This document shows, piece after piece, positions 24,056 through 32,238 of a stretch of 64,000 nucleotides of DNA. A program made the translations under genes and the position numbers. The DNA is taken from the NCBI GenBank assembly GCA_017548275.1, contig JAFZAH010000034.1:1-64000 (forward strand), read 5' to 3'. The notes beneath the pieces were generated by a model, which had not been told where the DNA came from, did not search any database, and was given only the letters and a program-made list of their open reading frames with translations. Position 1 is the stretch's first letter; every line of letters begins with the position of its first letter. This stretch comes from Prevotella sp. (GTDB taxonomy: Bacteria; Bacteroidota; Bacteroidia; Bacteroidales; Bacteroidaceae).

Positions 24056-24874
24056 ATGACGGAAATAATAACAAGTTTGCAGAACGCTAAGGTAAAACGT
24101 CTGGTGTTATTACAGCAGAAATCATCCGAACGCCGTAAAAGCGGTCTGTTTGCCGTGGAAGGACGACGGGAGTTGCGTCGCTGCATCGATGCCGGTTACG
24201 AAGTGGAGGAAGTGTTCACATGTAAAGAACTGATGAAAGCCTTCACTGATGACGAGGCGCTCCCTACCCTTCCGTCCTGCGCTTTGGCCTATGAGGTAAG
24301 CCGTACCGTATATGAGAAAATTGCCTACCGAGGAGGCACGGAAGGTATCATTGCCACGGTAAGATGCAAGGAACACACCTTGGAAGAATTGCCTAAGAAG
24401 GCTAACCCGTTGATCGTGGTGTTAGAGGGCGTGGAAAAGCCCGGCAATCTGGGTGCCATCCTTCGCAGCGCTGACGCGGCGGGAGCGGATGCCGTGGTGG
24501 TATGCGACCCTTTAACCGACCTGTATAATCCCAACTTGATACGGAGTTCGGTCGGTGCTTTTTTCAGTGTTCCCTGTGTGGTTTGTTCATCCGAAGAATG
24601 TATCGCCTATCTGAAAAAACGCGGAATTAGGATATTGACCGCCCAACTGCAAGACTCCGAAGTATATTATGACACCGACATGCAGCAAGGTACCGCTATC
24701 GTCATGGGCACGGAGGCGACGGGACTGACCGACCTTTGGCGTAAGGCTGCAAACGCCCATATCCGCATCCCGATGTTAGGACGTGTCGATTCGCTGAACG
24801 TGTCGGTGAGTGCTGCGATATTGATGTATGAGGCGGTGAGACAAAGACATGGAACGTTGAACATGGAACGTTGA
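24056..24874 (+). CDS. TrmH/SpoU-family RNA 2'-O-methyltransferase (first of pair)
   Basis: A 272-residue rRNA/tRNA methyltransferase. Residues ~1-95 match the SpoU substrate-binding domain (ITSLQNAKVKRL, SGLFAVEGRREL). Residues ~110-265 match the SPOUT trefoil-knot domain: motif 1 EKPGNLGAILRSADAAGAD, motif 2 IVMGTEATGLTD, motif 3 RIPMLGRVDSLNVSVSAAI. It would use SAM to methylate a ribose 2'-OH; the target nucleotide is not decidable. The last residues (RHGTLNMER) are encoded inside a 14-bp tandem duplication that also supplies the stop codon. Confidence 0.9.
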   Translation: MTEIITSLQNAKVKRLVLLQQKSSERRKSGLFAVEGRRELRRCIDAGYEVEEVFTCKELMKAFTDDEALPTLPSCALAYEVSRTVYEKIAYRGGTEGIIATVRCKEHTLEELPKKANPLIVVLEGVEKPGNLGAILRSADAAGADAVVVCDPLTDLYNPNLIRSSVGAFFSVPCVVCSSEECIAYLKKRGIRILTAQLQDSEVYYDTDMQQGTAIVMGTEATGLTDLWRKAANAHIRIPMLGRVDSLNVSVSAAILMYEAVRQRHGTLNMER

Positions 24875-24912
24875 ACGTTGATGGTTGAACATTGAAAGTT
24901 GTATTTTGAATA
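24847..24912. repeat. heptameric repeat tract (TTGANNN) between the two SpoU genes
   Basis: ACATGGAACGTTGA occurs twice in tandem (24847-24860, 24861-24874), and 7-bp units continue: TTGAACA, TGGAACG, TTGAACG, TTGATGG, TTGAACA, TTGAAAG, TTGTATT, TTGAATA (24857-24912). The first SpoU gene stops inside the tract and the second begins near its end. Confidence 0.85.
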
Positions 24913-25703
24913 TCATTGAGATAAAGACATTAGAGGCGGAAGGGGTGCAGGTGTTTGCATCGCTGACGGAGGCGCAACTGCGGAATTGCGTAGAGCCGGA
25001 GAAAGGAATCTTCATCGTGGAGAGTCCAAAGGTGATACGCGTGGCACTGGATGCGGGTTATGAGCCCACTGCCCTTTTGTGCGAGAAGAAACACATTACA
25101 GGCGATGCCGCAGATATCATCGCCCGTTGCGGCAACATACCTGTTTATACCGGTGAGCGCAACCTCTTGGCACAGTTGACGGGATACACACTGACACGGG
25201 GGGTACTTTGCGCCATGCGACGACCCGTGATGAAGAGTGTGAACGACATATGCCGTGACGCTCATCGGGTGGTGGTTATAGACGGGGTAACCGACACGAC
25301 TAATATCGGAGCCATCTTCCGTTCAGCAGCCGCATTGGGCATTGACGCGGTATTGTTGACACCCGACGCCTGCGACCCTTTAAACCGTCGAGCCGTGAGG
25401 GTATCTATGGGAAGCGTGTTCCTCGTGCCGTGGACGTGGTTAGAAGACGGTTATCCATCGCTAAAGGCATTGGGATTTAAGACTGCCGCCATGGCTTTGA
25501 GCGATGACTCCATCCGTCTGGACGACCCGCGATTAAAAAGCGTCGAACGATTGGCTCTTATCATGGGCACAGAGGGTGACGGTCTTCCAAAAGAAACCAT
25601 TTCCGGGGCCGACTATGTGGTGCGCATACCGATGGCACATGGAGTGGATTCGCTGAATGTGGCTGCTGCCGCAGCAGTGGCTTTTTGGGAGTTGAGAGAG
25701 TGA
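24906..25703 (+). CDS. TrmH/SpoU-family RNA 2'-O-methyltransferase (second of pair)
   Basis: About 265 residues with a SPOUT domain: DGVTDTTNIGAIFRSAAALGID (motif 1), LIMGTEGDGLPKE (motif 2), RIPMAHGVDSLNVAAAAAV (motif 3), preceded by a substrate-binding domain (KGIFIVESPKVIRVAL). There is no in-frame ATG before the conserved region. Candidate starts are TTG codons at 24885 or 24906, both within the heptamer repeat tract; I give 24906 because the conserved-looking part starts with IEIKTLEAEGVQVFASL. It is a diverged paralogue of the preceding gene, probably for a different RNA site. Confidence 0.8.
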   Translation: MNIIEIKTLEAEGVQVFASLTEAQLRNCVEPEKGIFIVESPKVIRVALDAGYEPTALLCEKKHITGDAADIIARCGNIPVYTGERNLLAQLTGYTLTRGVLCAMRRPVMKSVNDICRDAHRVVVIDGVTDTTNIGAIFRSAAALGIDAVLLTPDACDPLNRRAVRVSMGSVFLVPWTWLEDGYPSLKALGFKTAAMALSDDSIRLDDPRLKSVERLALIMGTEGDGLPKETISGADYVVRIPMAHGVDSLNVAAAAAVAFWELRE

Positions 25704-26251
25704 TTACGGCACGGATTTGAAAGACTGCGAAAGGAAAAAGATATTGTTATAATTTCTATGTTATTACGGTTGTTGCTTTTTTTGTTGATGATGTCAGGTT
25801 CCACACTGGCAACAGGCATCAGCAATGCGTCATCATTCACTGATGATGACAAAGCCTTCTTGATATCATCTGAGCAGGAAATACCGCGCAAAGACGGATT
25901 AACAGACGGCATCGACCACAGTGACCGGAATGAGCAAGCCACTCTGACCAACCGCTCTTCGACCAACCGCATCAACAACAGCCGTCCTCAACGTCTTCTC
26001 CCGAGCAACTGTCAAAAGCCCAGCCGTTCACCTGGGCGTTTCGGCAATATCGGAAACCATCGTAAACTTATTATTAATGTTCATGACAGCAGAAGGCGAC
26101 AAGAAAGAGCGCCTTATGCGTCAGCCGCCCCATGTGAATATTATGTGTTTGCACTGAGGCGGATACTTTGTTAGTTGTTGAGTCACCTAATTGTATGAGG
26201 ATTGAGGTTAGATTTTTCTTATTTCATCCAACTAACAAAGTAACAATCAAT
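25704..26251. other. gene-poor stretch, possible decayed or unrecognised gene
   Basis: These 548 bp contain no gene I can recognise. A plus-strand frame of 138 codons (25758-26174) opens with a signal-like MLLRLLLFLLMMSGSTLA but continues with Asn/Arg/Ser-rich sequence without predicted structure. A different plus frame around 25970-26155 reads more protein-like (AVLNVFSRATVKSPAVHLGV, then a hydrophobic stretch), but is closed upstream by a stop. Together these could be remains of a frameshifted gene or a non-coding RNA. No promoter box of the usual form was seen. Confidence 0.3.
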
Positions 26252-26647
26252 ATGGCAAATATTAATAATTTAGAGATGGCCAGCGCTATCTCTGCAGATT
26301 CACGTATATCATTCAAGAAAGCACTATTTGGCAAGAAAGCATATTACAACCCTACCGGCAGCGAAATAAAACCGTACAAGAGAGAATACTCTACGGAAAA
26401 CGGTGAAATAATCAAGAAAATGCTGAGTTGCCCATCTGATAAATTAGATTCTTTTTTTAGTAGCCATGAACGTCCCTCCAGTACAGGTGTAGGCCCGATT
26501 TTGGTGGAAATGTGTTCATCATCAGACAAACAATTTGCAGCAATACAGGCATTCACGTTCTATGATTTGGACTATCATCCTATTCAAGATATGCAAACAT
26601 ATGAGGGCGAAATGGCAAAAAAAGTGATTTCATTCATTATAGGATAA
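26252..26647 (+). CDS. orphan small protein, function unknown
   Basis: A 131-residue soluble protein starting at the ATG at 26252 (MANINNLEMASAISADSRISFKKAL); the frame extends to 26168 without a sensible start. N-terminal ~45 residues are basic and polar. Residues ~70-131 alternate beta strands and a final helix (GPILVEMCSSSDKQFAAIQAFTFYDLDYHP ... EMAKKVISFIIG). No signal peptide, membrane segment or family motif is recognised. A strong terminator directly follows, supporting a real transcript. It is AT-richer than its neighbours, so recent acquisition is possible. Confidence 0.65.
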   Translation: MANINNLEMASAISADSRISFKKALFGKKAYYNPTGSEIKPYKREYSTENGEIIKKMLSCPSDKLDSFFSSHERPSSTGVGPILVEMCSSSDKQFAAIQAFTFYDLDYHPIQDMQTYEGEMAKKVISFIIG

Positions 26648-26661
26648 AACACTCACTATTC

Positions 26662-26699
26662 AGTTCGGCTGGGATATCTCGGCCGAACTCTCTTTTTTT
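26662..26699 (+). terminator. rho-independent terminator
   Basis: AGTTCGGC (26662-26669) pairs with GCCGAACT (26682-26689), 12-nt loop, followed by TCTTTTTTT. It lies 15 nt after the orphan gene stop. Confidence 0.9.
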
Positions 26700-26718
26700 G
26701 TATTTGAAAGTAAAAACG

Positions 26719-26730
26719 GTTTACGTAAAC
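26719..26730. promoter_or_regulatory. LacI-like palindromic operator upstream of uxaB
   Basis: GTTTACGTAAAC is a perfect 12-bp palindrome centred on CG, the form of many LacI-family operators. It lies 52 bp before the -7 box of uxaB. A LacI-type hexuronate regulator is a reasonable guess; no such regulator is encoded in the window. Confidence 0.5.
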
Positions 26731-26781
26731 ATTTGCGGAAGTTTTTCGAAGGATTGTGATGGCAGTATGGATGATTTGATT

Positions 26782-26789
26782 TATCTTTG
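26782..26789 (+). promoter_or_regulatory. -7 promoter box (TATCTTTG) for uxaB
   Basis: TATCTTTG followed by CA, 88 nt before the uxaB ATG. A well-spaced -33 TTTG is lacking, which may mean the promoter needs an activator. Confidence 0.6.
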
Positions 26790-26876
26790 CAAATGAATTG
26801 ACGCTGTAGTGTCAGTATCAACTTTATCAGGAAAAGAAAAATAATATTATACATCAAAAAACAAACAACAAAACTA

Positions 26877-28355
26877 ATGAAAAAATTACAAGCATTAAAC
26901 AAACGTACCGCTCCTAAGAGTGTGATGCCTGAAAAGGTGATTCAATTTGGTGAAGGAAACTTTCTGCGTGCTTTCGTGGATTGGATTCTTTGGAACATGA
27001 ACCAACGCACCGATTTCAACGGCAGTGTGGTGGTGGTGCAACCCATCGAACGCGGCATGGTTGACTGGCTGAATGGTCAGGACTGCCTTTACCACGTGAA
27101 CTTGCAAGGCCGCGAGAACGGCGAAGCGGTGAACACGTTGGAGCGTATCGACGTCATCAGCCGCGCGCTGAATCCCTACAGCCAGAATCAGGCATTCTTG
27201 GCATTGGCCGACCAACCCGAGATTCGTTTCGTCATTTCGAACACTACCGAGGCCGGCATTGCATTCGACCCCGCCTGCAAGTTGGATGACAAACCCGCCT
27301 CGTCATATCCCGGCAAACTGGTGCAGTTGCTGTACCGTCGTTTCCAGACTTTCAACGGAGACCCGACAAAAGGTCTGATTATCATGCCGTGTGAATTGAT
27401 ATTCCTCAACGGTCATCATCTGAAGGAGTGCATCTATCAGTATATCGAGTTGTGGAAAGACGACTTTGGTGCCGACTACGAGGCATTCAAAGAGTGGTTC
27501 ACAAAATACAATTATGTATGTGCCACGTTGGTTGACCGCATCGTACCCGGTTTCCCTCGCAAGGAAATCAAAGAGATACAAGAGAAAATCTCTTACGAGG
27601 ACAATCTGGTGGTTCAGGCCGAGATTTTCCACTTGTGGGTGATTGAGAAAGCCGAGAACATGACCTGCGAAGAGTTACGCGCCGAGTTCCCCGCTGAAAA
27701 AGCCGGGCTGCATGTGCTCATCGCTGAGAGCGAGAAACCTTACCACGAGCGTAAGGTGACTCTGCTGAACGGTCCACATACCGTATTATCACCTGTCACC
27801 TATCTCTCAGGTGTGGATATCGTGCGCGACGCCTGCAATCATGAGGTATTGGGTAAATATATCCACAAGGTACAGTTTGAGGAGTTGATGCAGACATTGA
27901 ACCTGCCTATGGATGAGTTGGAGAAGTTCGCCAACGATGTGTTGGAGCGATTCAACAACCCGTTTGTTGATCATCAGGTGACGAGCATCATGCTCAACTC
28001 ATTCCCGAAGTTCCAAGCACGTGACCTGCCCGGTGTGAAGACTTATTTAGAGCGCAAGGGCGAACTGCCTCAGGGACTGGTGTTCGGTCTGGCAGCCATC
28101 ATCACCTATTATAAAGGAGGCAAGCGCGCCGACGGAGCAGAGATTGTTCCCAATGACGACCAAAAGATTATGGATTTGTTGAAAGAGTTGTGGGCCACCG
28201 GTGACACCCAGAAGGTGACCGACGGTGTTTTGGGCGCAGAATTCATTTGGGGTGAAGACCTTCACAACGTGAAAGGCCTGGCAGAACTGGTGAAGAAAGA
28301 CCTCGACTTGATTCAGGAAAAGGGAATGCTTGAAGCCGTTAAGACGATTTTGTAA
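26877..28355 (+). CDS. uxaB: tagaturonate reductase / altronate oxidoreductase
   Basis: A 492-residue cytosolic NAD-dependent enzyme of the mannitol dehydrogenase superfamily that reduces D-tagaturonate to D-altronate, part of galacturonate breakdown from pectin. Visible: IQFGEGNFLRAFVDW (nucleotide-binding start), ISNTTEAGIAFDP, IMPCELIFLNGHHLKECI, and LNGPHTVLSP in the C-terminal catalytic domain. Length fits the family. The partner genes (uxaC, uxaA) are not in the window, so the pathway is split on the chromosome or completed elsewhere. A LacI-like palindrome lies upstream and a terminator hairpin at 28415. Confidence 0.92.
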   Translation: MKKLQALNKRTAPKSVMPEKVIQFGEGNFLRAFVDWILWNMNQRTDFNGSVVVVQPIERGMVDWLNGQDCLYHVNLQGRENGEAVNTLERIDVISRALNPYSQNQAFLALADQPEIRFVISNTTEAGIAFDPACKLDDKPASSYPGKLVQLLYRRFQTFNGDPTKGLIIMPCELIFLNGHHLKECIYQYIELWKDDFGADYEAFKEWFTKYNYVCATLVDRIVPGFPRKEIKEIQEKISYEDNLVVQAEIFHLWVIEKAENMTCEELRAEFPAEKAGLHVLIAESEKPYHERKVTLLNGPHTVLSPVTYLSGVDIVRDACNHEVLGKYIHKVQFEELMQTLNLPMDELEKFANDVLERFNNPFVDHQVTSIMLNSFPKFQARDLPGVKTYLERKGELPQGLVFGLAAIITYYKGGKRADGAEIVPNDDQKIMDLLKELWATGDTQKVTDGVLGAEFIWGEDLHNVKGLAELVKKDLDLIQEKGMLEAVKTIL

Positions 28356-28414
28356 AACCTTCCTTATACCCCCCACTGAGAGGGAACGAGGAACGGTTTG
28401 AGCAAATTTAATCA

Positions 28415-28456
28415 ATGAACGGGAGGTGCCAGCAGGTGTCTCCCGTCATTTTGTTT
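28415..28456 (+). terminator. terminator of uxaB
   Basis: ATGA(A)CGGGAG (28415-28425) pairs with CTCCCGTCAT (28440-28449) with one bulged A, followed by TTTGTTT. It lies ~60 nt after the stop. Confidence 0.7.
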
Positions 28457-28533
28457 AGAGTGGAAACAGTGACATCAATGGGAACGAGAAATCGTGTGCA
28501 TGAGCTGATTAGTAATAATTTCGGATTTCGTAA

Positions 28534-28563
28534 TTTGTAATTCGGAATTATTTTCTACCTTTG
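28534..28563 (+). promoter_or_regulatory. complete promoter (TTTG-N18-TACCTTTG) for HAD gene
   Basis: -33 TTTG at 28534-28537 and -7 TACCTTTG at 28556-28563. The start codon at 28575 is only 12 nt beyond the -7 box, so the leader is extremely short. Confidence 0.75.
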
Positions 28564-28574
28564 CAGCCGAAAAG

Positions 28575-29207
28575 ATGAAAAAGGAAGATTTCAGATGGAA
28601 AGTGGCGTTGTTCGACCTGGACGGCGTGGTGTTTGACACCGAGCCACAATATAGTGTGTTCTGGGGCGGAGAATGCCGTCACTACCATCCAGAGCAGCCA
28701 GGATTGGAGCACATTATCAAGGGTCAGACTTTGACACAGATATTCGACCGCTACTTCAACGATGTGGTCGAAGAACAGCCAACCATCGTGGAACGCCTGA
28801 ACGCGTTCGAAGCACAGATGCATTATGACTATATCACTGGTTTCGAGGCATTTATCAAGGACATCCGCGAACAAGGAGTGAAAACAGCCGTCGTGACCAG
28901 TTCCAATCAGGAAAAGATGAACAGTGTCTATCGACAGCGCCCCGAGTTCAAAACACTCTTCGATGCCGTGCTTACATCAGAAGACTTTGACGAGAGCAAG
29001 CCCTCCCCAGACTGTTACCTGAAAGGAGCCGCCCGTTTTGACGCCACACCCGATGAGTGCATTGTGTTTGAAGACAGTTTCAACGGTTTGAAATCGGGCC
29101 GTGCGGCAGGGATGTTTGTCGTGGGACTCTCTACGACCAATGCGGAAGAGGAGATAGCGTCTCTGTCAGATGTGGTGATAAAGGACTATTTGAGATTTGA
29201 GATTTGA
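28575..29207 (+). CDS. HAD-superfamily sugar phosphatase/phosphoglucomutase-like hydrolase
   Basis: A 210-residue HAD hydrolase: motif I FDLDGVVFD (Asp14 nucleophile, Asp16), helical cap domain ~20-85, motif II VVTSSN (~103-108), motif III lysine near SKPSPDCYLKGA, motif IV FEDSFNGLKSGRAAGM. This is the beta-phosphoglucomutase/phosphatase branch, acting on small sugar phosphates. The exact substrate is not decidable. The C-terminal codons and stop (LRFEI-stop) are inside a heptameric repeat tract. Confidence 0.88.
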   Translation: MKKEDFRWKVALFDLDGVVFDTEPQYSVFWGGECRHYHPEQPGLEHIIKGQTLTQIFDRYFNDVVEEQPTIVERLNAFEAQMHYDYITGFEAFIKDIREQGVKTAVVTSSNQEKMNSVYRQRPEFKTLFDAVLTSEDFDESKPSPDCYLKGAARFDATPDECIVFEDSFNGLKSGRAAGMFVVGLSTTNAEEEIASLSDVVIKDYLRFEI

Positions 29208-29226
29208 GGTTTGAGATTTGAGGTTT
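29192..29226. repeat. heptameric repeat tract (GAGATTT/GAGGTTT, x5)
   Basis: Five consecutive 7-bp units: GAGATTT, GAGATTT, GAGGTTT, GAGATTT, GAGGTTT. The HAD gene stop (TGA, 29205-29207) is formed by the repeat. Rotated, the unit is TTGAGAT, of the same TTGANNN form as the other tracts. Confidence 0.95.
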
Positions 29227-29248
29227 ATATTTACACAAAATTATTATT

Positions 29249-30070
29249 ATGTCAGGTTATTTGGTAAGTGACACGCGTAAAGTGACTACGCTTCGCTTTT
29301 TCGAGATGAAACAAAAAGGTGAGAAGATTTCGATGCTCACCTCGTATGATTATACCACTGCAGGTATCGTGGACAAGGCCGGCGTGGATGCCATTCTGAT
29401 AGGCGATTCCGCCTCGAACGTGATGATTGGCAATGCGACAACGCTGCCTATCACCGTGGATCAGATGATTTATCATGCCCGTTCGGTGGTGAATGCAGTG
29501 AAACGCGCGCTTGTGATATGCGACATGCCTTTCGGCAGTTATCAGGTTGACCGACATGACGGATTGAAAAACGCCATCCGCATCATGAAAGAGAGCGGTT
29601 GCGACGCCTTGAAACTGGAAGGCGGTGTGGAGATTATCGACACTGTGCGCGGCATACTTGACGCAGGCATTCCCGTATGCGGCCATTTGGGTCTCACGCC
29701 CCAGAGCATCAACAAATTCGGCACCTACGCTGTACGTGCGAAAGAAGAGGCAGAGGCACAGAAGTTGCTGTCAGACGCGAAGTTGTTGGCCGAAGCCGGT
29801 TGTTTCGCCATCGTACTGGAAAAAGTACCTGCAAAATTGGCCGCTGAAGTGACAGCCGCCGTCCCCTGCCCCACCATCGGCATCGGTGCCGGTAACGGTA
29901 CTGACGGTCAAGTACTGGTGGTAGATGACATGTTAGGTATGACCCAGGGCTTCTCACCGAAGTTCTTACGCCGTTATGCCGACCTTGGCACCATCATGAC
30001 CGACGCTATCGGTCAGTATGTCACCGATGTGAAGAGCGGTGATTTCCCCAACGAAAGTGAGTCCTATTAA
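29249..30070 (+). CDS. panB: 3-methyl-2-oxobutanoate hydroxymethyltransferase
   Basis: A 273-residue cytosolic TIM-barrel enzyme making ketopantoate from 2-oxoisovalerate and methylene-tetrahydrofolate, the first step of pantothenate and CoA synthesis. Visible: [88 protein letters not shown]. Full length. Its stop overlaps the MFS start by one base (TAATG). Confidence 0.97.
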   Translation: MSGYLVSDTRKVTTLRFFEMKQKGEKISMLTSYDYTTAGIVDKAGVDAILIGDSASNVMIGNATTLPITVDQMIYHARSVVNAVKRALVICDMPFGSYQVDRHDGLKNAIRIMKESGCDALKLEGGVEIIDTVRGILDAGIPVCGHLGLTPQSINKFGTYAVRAKEEAEAQKLLSDAKLLAEAGCFAIVLEKVPAKLAAEVTAAVPCPTIGIGAGNGTDGQVLVVDDMLGMTQGFSPKFLRRYADLGTIMTDAIGQYVTDVKSGDFPNESESY

Positions 30071-31242
30071 TGGAGAACACCCCCATACACCCCAAATTGT
30101 GGCATCGTGACTTCTGGTTGCTGGCAATAGCCAGTTTTCTTCTCACGATGCCCATGTATATGCTGATACCGCTGTTGCCGGAATGGTTATCACAGCGTAC
30201 CTCCCTGTCATCTTCTGAGATAGGGTTGGTAATGTTGGCATACGGTTTGGGGTTGTTTGTTTTCGGTCCGATCTGCAATCACCTGATACAACGGTACCGA
30301 AGGAATACCGTGTTTATCTCGGCATCGGTTGGAGTGGTCTTGTTGCTGTTGTCATTTTTCGTGATGGAGCATAGTGCCGAAGGTTGGTCGCTTCCTTTCT
30401 GTGCGTTATTTGGCCTCCGTTTCGCCCTGGGAGCCTTGTTTGGCTTGGCTGAAATGATTTTGTTAAGCACGTTGATTATCGATGTGACCGAATCATCCTA
30501 TCGCGATGACGCCAATTACGCCGTAGTGTGGTTCGGGCGTTTTCCTTTGGTCTTAGGTCCGCTTGTAGCCATTCAGTTGAACCGTTTTCTGTCGATAGAC
30601 ATCATTGTGATAATCATGTCGTCGATGGCATTCCTTTCAGCCATATTGGTATGGCTAATCCGCATTCCTTTCAAAGCCCCCGAAGACATCAATAGTCTTT
30701 TCAGTACCGACCGTTTTCTGTTGAAAGAGAGCATCTGGTGCTTTCTGAACCTGTTGTTGTTCACCGCCTTTTTCGGCATGATGCTTTTCTGGCAAATGAA
30801 CATGACCATGTTCGGGATGTTAATGGTAGGTTTTTATTTTGCACTTCGATTCGGCAAAATCTTATTATCCGACTCAGAACTTCGACATGACATGTATCTG
30901 GCATTCGCCTTATCTGTGTTGTCGATGTTGATACCATACATATTTGACAGTGAGTGGGTATGGCAATTCGTCACACCGGTGCTGCTGGGTTTTGTGGCCG
31001 GTATCGTCTGCAATCGTTTCATGTATCTTTTTCTCAATATCAGCCATCATTGTCAGCGCGGCACCTCACAAAGTTCCTTCTTTTTGTCATGGGAGTTTGG
31101 CATCACCATCGGCGTGTTTCTCACCTTTGTCAGCAACGACCCGGAACAAGTGCTCCTTACAGGTCTTTCCTTGCTGATAGCGGCCTTTGCCATGTATTTT
31201 CTGTTTACACACAACTGGCATGTGAAACATAAAATACGCTGA
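30070..31242 (+). CDS. MFS transporter
   Basis: A 390-residue major-facilitator protein with about 12 predicted membrane segments starting near residue 14. The basic loop between segments 2 and 3 (CNHLIQRYRRNTVF) corresponds to MFS motif A, although GxxxDR is poorly conserved. It is translationally coupled to panB by a TAATG overlap. Substrate unknown; export of pantothenate-related compounds is a guess from context only. After residue ~185 (RIPFKAPED) there is a long cytosolic loop, as usual between the two six-helix halves. Confidence 0.85.
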   Translation: MENTPIHPKLWHRDFWLLAIASFLLTMPMYMLIPLLPEWLSQRTSLSSSEIGLVMLAYGLGLFVFGPICNHLIQRYRRNTVFISASVGVVLLLLSFFVMEHSAEGWSLPFCALFGLRFALGALFGLAEMILLSTLIIDVTESSYRDDANYAVVWFGRFPLVLGPLVAIQLNRFLSIDIIVIIMSSMAFLSAILVWLIRIPFKAPEDINSLFSTDRFLLKESIWCFLNLLLFTAFFGMMLFWQMNMTMFGMLMVGFYFALRFGKILLSDSELRHDMYLAFALSVLSMLIPYIFDSEWVWQFVTPVLLGFVAGIVCNRFMYLFLNISHHCQRGTSQSSFFLSWEFGITIGVFLTFVSNDPEQVLLTGLSLLIAAFAMYFLFTHNWHVKHKIR

Positions 31243-31311
31243 TTATTGGACAAAACACTTCATTTATGATATCCCCTTTCACCTGAAAAGGGAAGTTCAA
31301 ATAAGCACAAA

Positions 31312-31343
31312 AAAAATTGATTGTCTCACGACAACCAATCTTT
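31312..31343 (+). terminator. probable terminator hairpin after MFS gene
   Basis: A 14-bp stem with two mismatches (31312-31325 with 31330-31343, TCAC loop) followed by TTTATTAACC. It may end the panB-MFS transcript, or form the 5' hairpin of a decayed downstream leader, since ATGAAAAACACG with 40 open codons begins at 31366. Confidence 0.55.
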
Positions 31344-31438
31344 ATTAACCTTAATAATCTAATACCATGAAAAACACGTTGCAAAGTTATGCATTTTCTG
31401 CATATTCACAACAATTTGTGCACAATAAATGCACAGAT

Positions 31439-32101
31439 TTAACATTTTTCAAACATTTTACCACCCCATTTAACTTTTCTTTGCAATAAAATTGCATTTA
31501 CTTGCGTTTTTTCTTCTTGGGTAAGCATGGGGGTAGACAGTGTGAAAACAATTTGTTGTAAGGACGGAATTATCTCCGCTTTCCATATAACGGGTTCAAT
31601 CCATCGTTTCAGTTCATCAAACCGCTGATCAGTCATTGAATCTGGTTTAGCAAAGAACTCCTCTTCCTGAACCTGGGGCATGAAATCAGCATTGGACAAA
31701 CGATTCCAATTAAGGTCATAAAATGAGATGACACTCTCGGCCTCGGGTCCATAATAAGTCTTTATCATACAAACGACCGTATCCGTCTTCTCATAAGGGA
31801 GTGCGAGCATCTGCACATGAAGAGTCTCGGCCATTGTGAGAGCAGCGTAATCATTTGAGATAGTATCTATTCTGGACGTATCATTAAAACGGTTTTTGAC
31901 CTCAAACACAATCTCTCCGCCTAAGGGTTGGGATTTCCTCATTAATTGCACATACTCAGGTAATTCGGCGAACAACCTGTCCGGAATAAACTCAAACACA
32001 TGTTCAGGAGTATGCGCAAGGAACCTGACCATCGTGTCTTGCGCGTTGGCAGGAGTGGTCAGGCAAAACGCAAGTGACAATATGTAAAGTATTTTTCTCA
32101 T
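31439..32101 (-). CDS. secreted DUF3256-like protein
   Basis: A 220-residue exported protein from the ATG at 32101; an upstream TTG at 32110 is less likely. Signal peptide MRKILYILSLAFCLTTPANA. The mature protein has a sequence order I recall from Bacteroidota DUF3256: an EFIPDRLFAELP-like block, a central beta domain (ALTMAETLHVQMLAL, DTVVCMIKTYYGPEAESVISFYD), and a C-terminal part with KWGGKMF. No catalytic motif is evident. Monocistronic; no good -7 box was seen. The family assignment is tentative. Confidence 0.65.
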   Translation of the reverse strand: MRKILYILSLAFCLTTPANAQDTMVRFLAHTPEHVFEFIPDRLFAELPEYVQLMRKSQPLGGEIVFEVKNRFNDTSRIDTISNDYAALTMAETLHVQMLALPYEKTDTVVCMIKTYYGPEAESVISFYDLNWNRLSNADFMPQVQEEEFFAKPDSMTDQRFDELKRWIEPVIWKAEIIPSLQQIVFTLSTPMLTQEEKTQVNAILLQRKVKWGGKMFEKC

Positions 32102-32203
32102 ATATAGCAATGCTTAAAGCGGTGCAATATTAGCACAAAAATCCGACATAGACAACAATTCGTTGCTAAAAAGCGTCAAGATATTGTAAATCGGCATAAA
32201 ACT

Positions 32204-32234
32204 TTTGCTATTTGAATAAATAATATTACTTTTG
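32204..32234 (+). promoter_or_regulatory. complete promoter (TTTG-N19-TACTTTTG) directly before an ATG
   Basis: -33 TTTG at 32204-32207 and -7 TACTTTTG at 32227-32234. The start codon at 32239 begins 5 nt after the -7 box, at or next to the expected transcription start, so a leaderless mRNA is predicted. Confidence 0.75.
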
Positions 32235-32238
32235 CAAC

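Noticed and set aside
25613-25978. 121-codon minus-strand frame across the SpoU2 end and the gene-poor stretch
   Set aside because: Overlaps the conserved C-terminus of SpoU2 and has no family resemblance.
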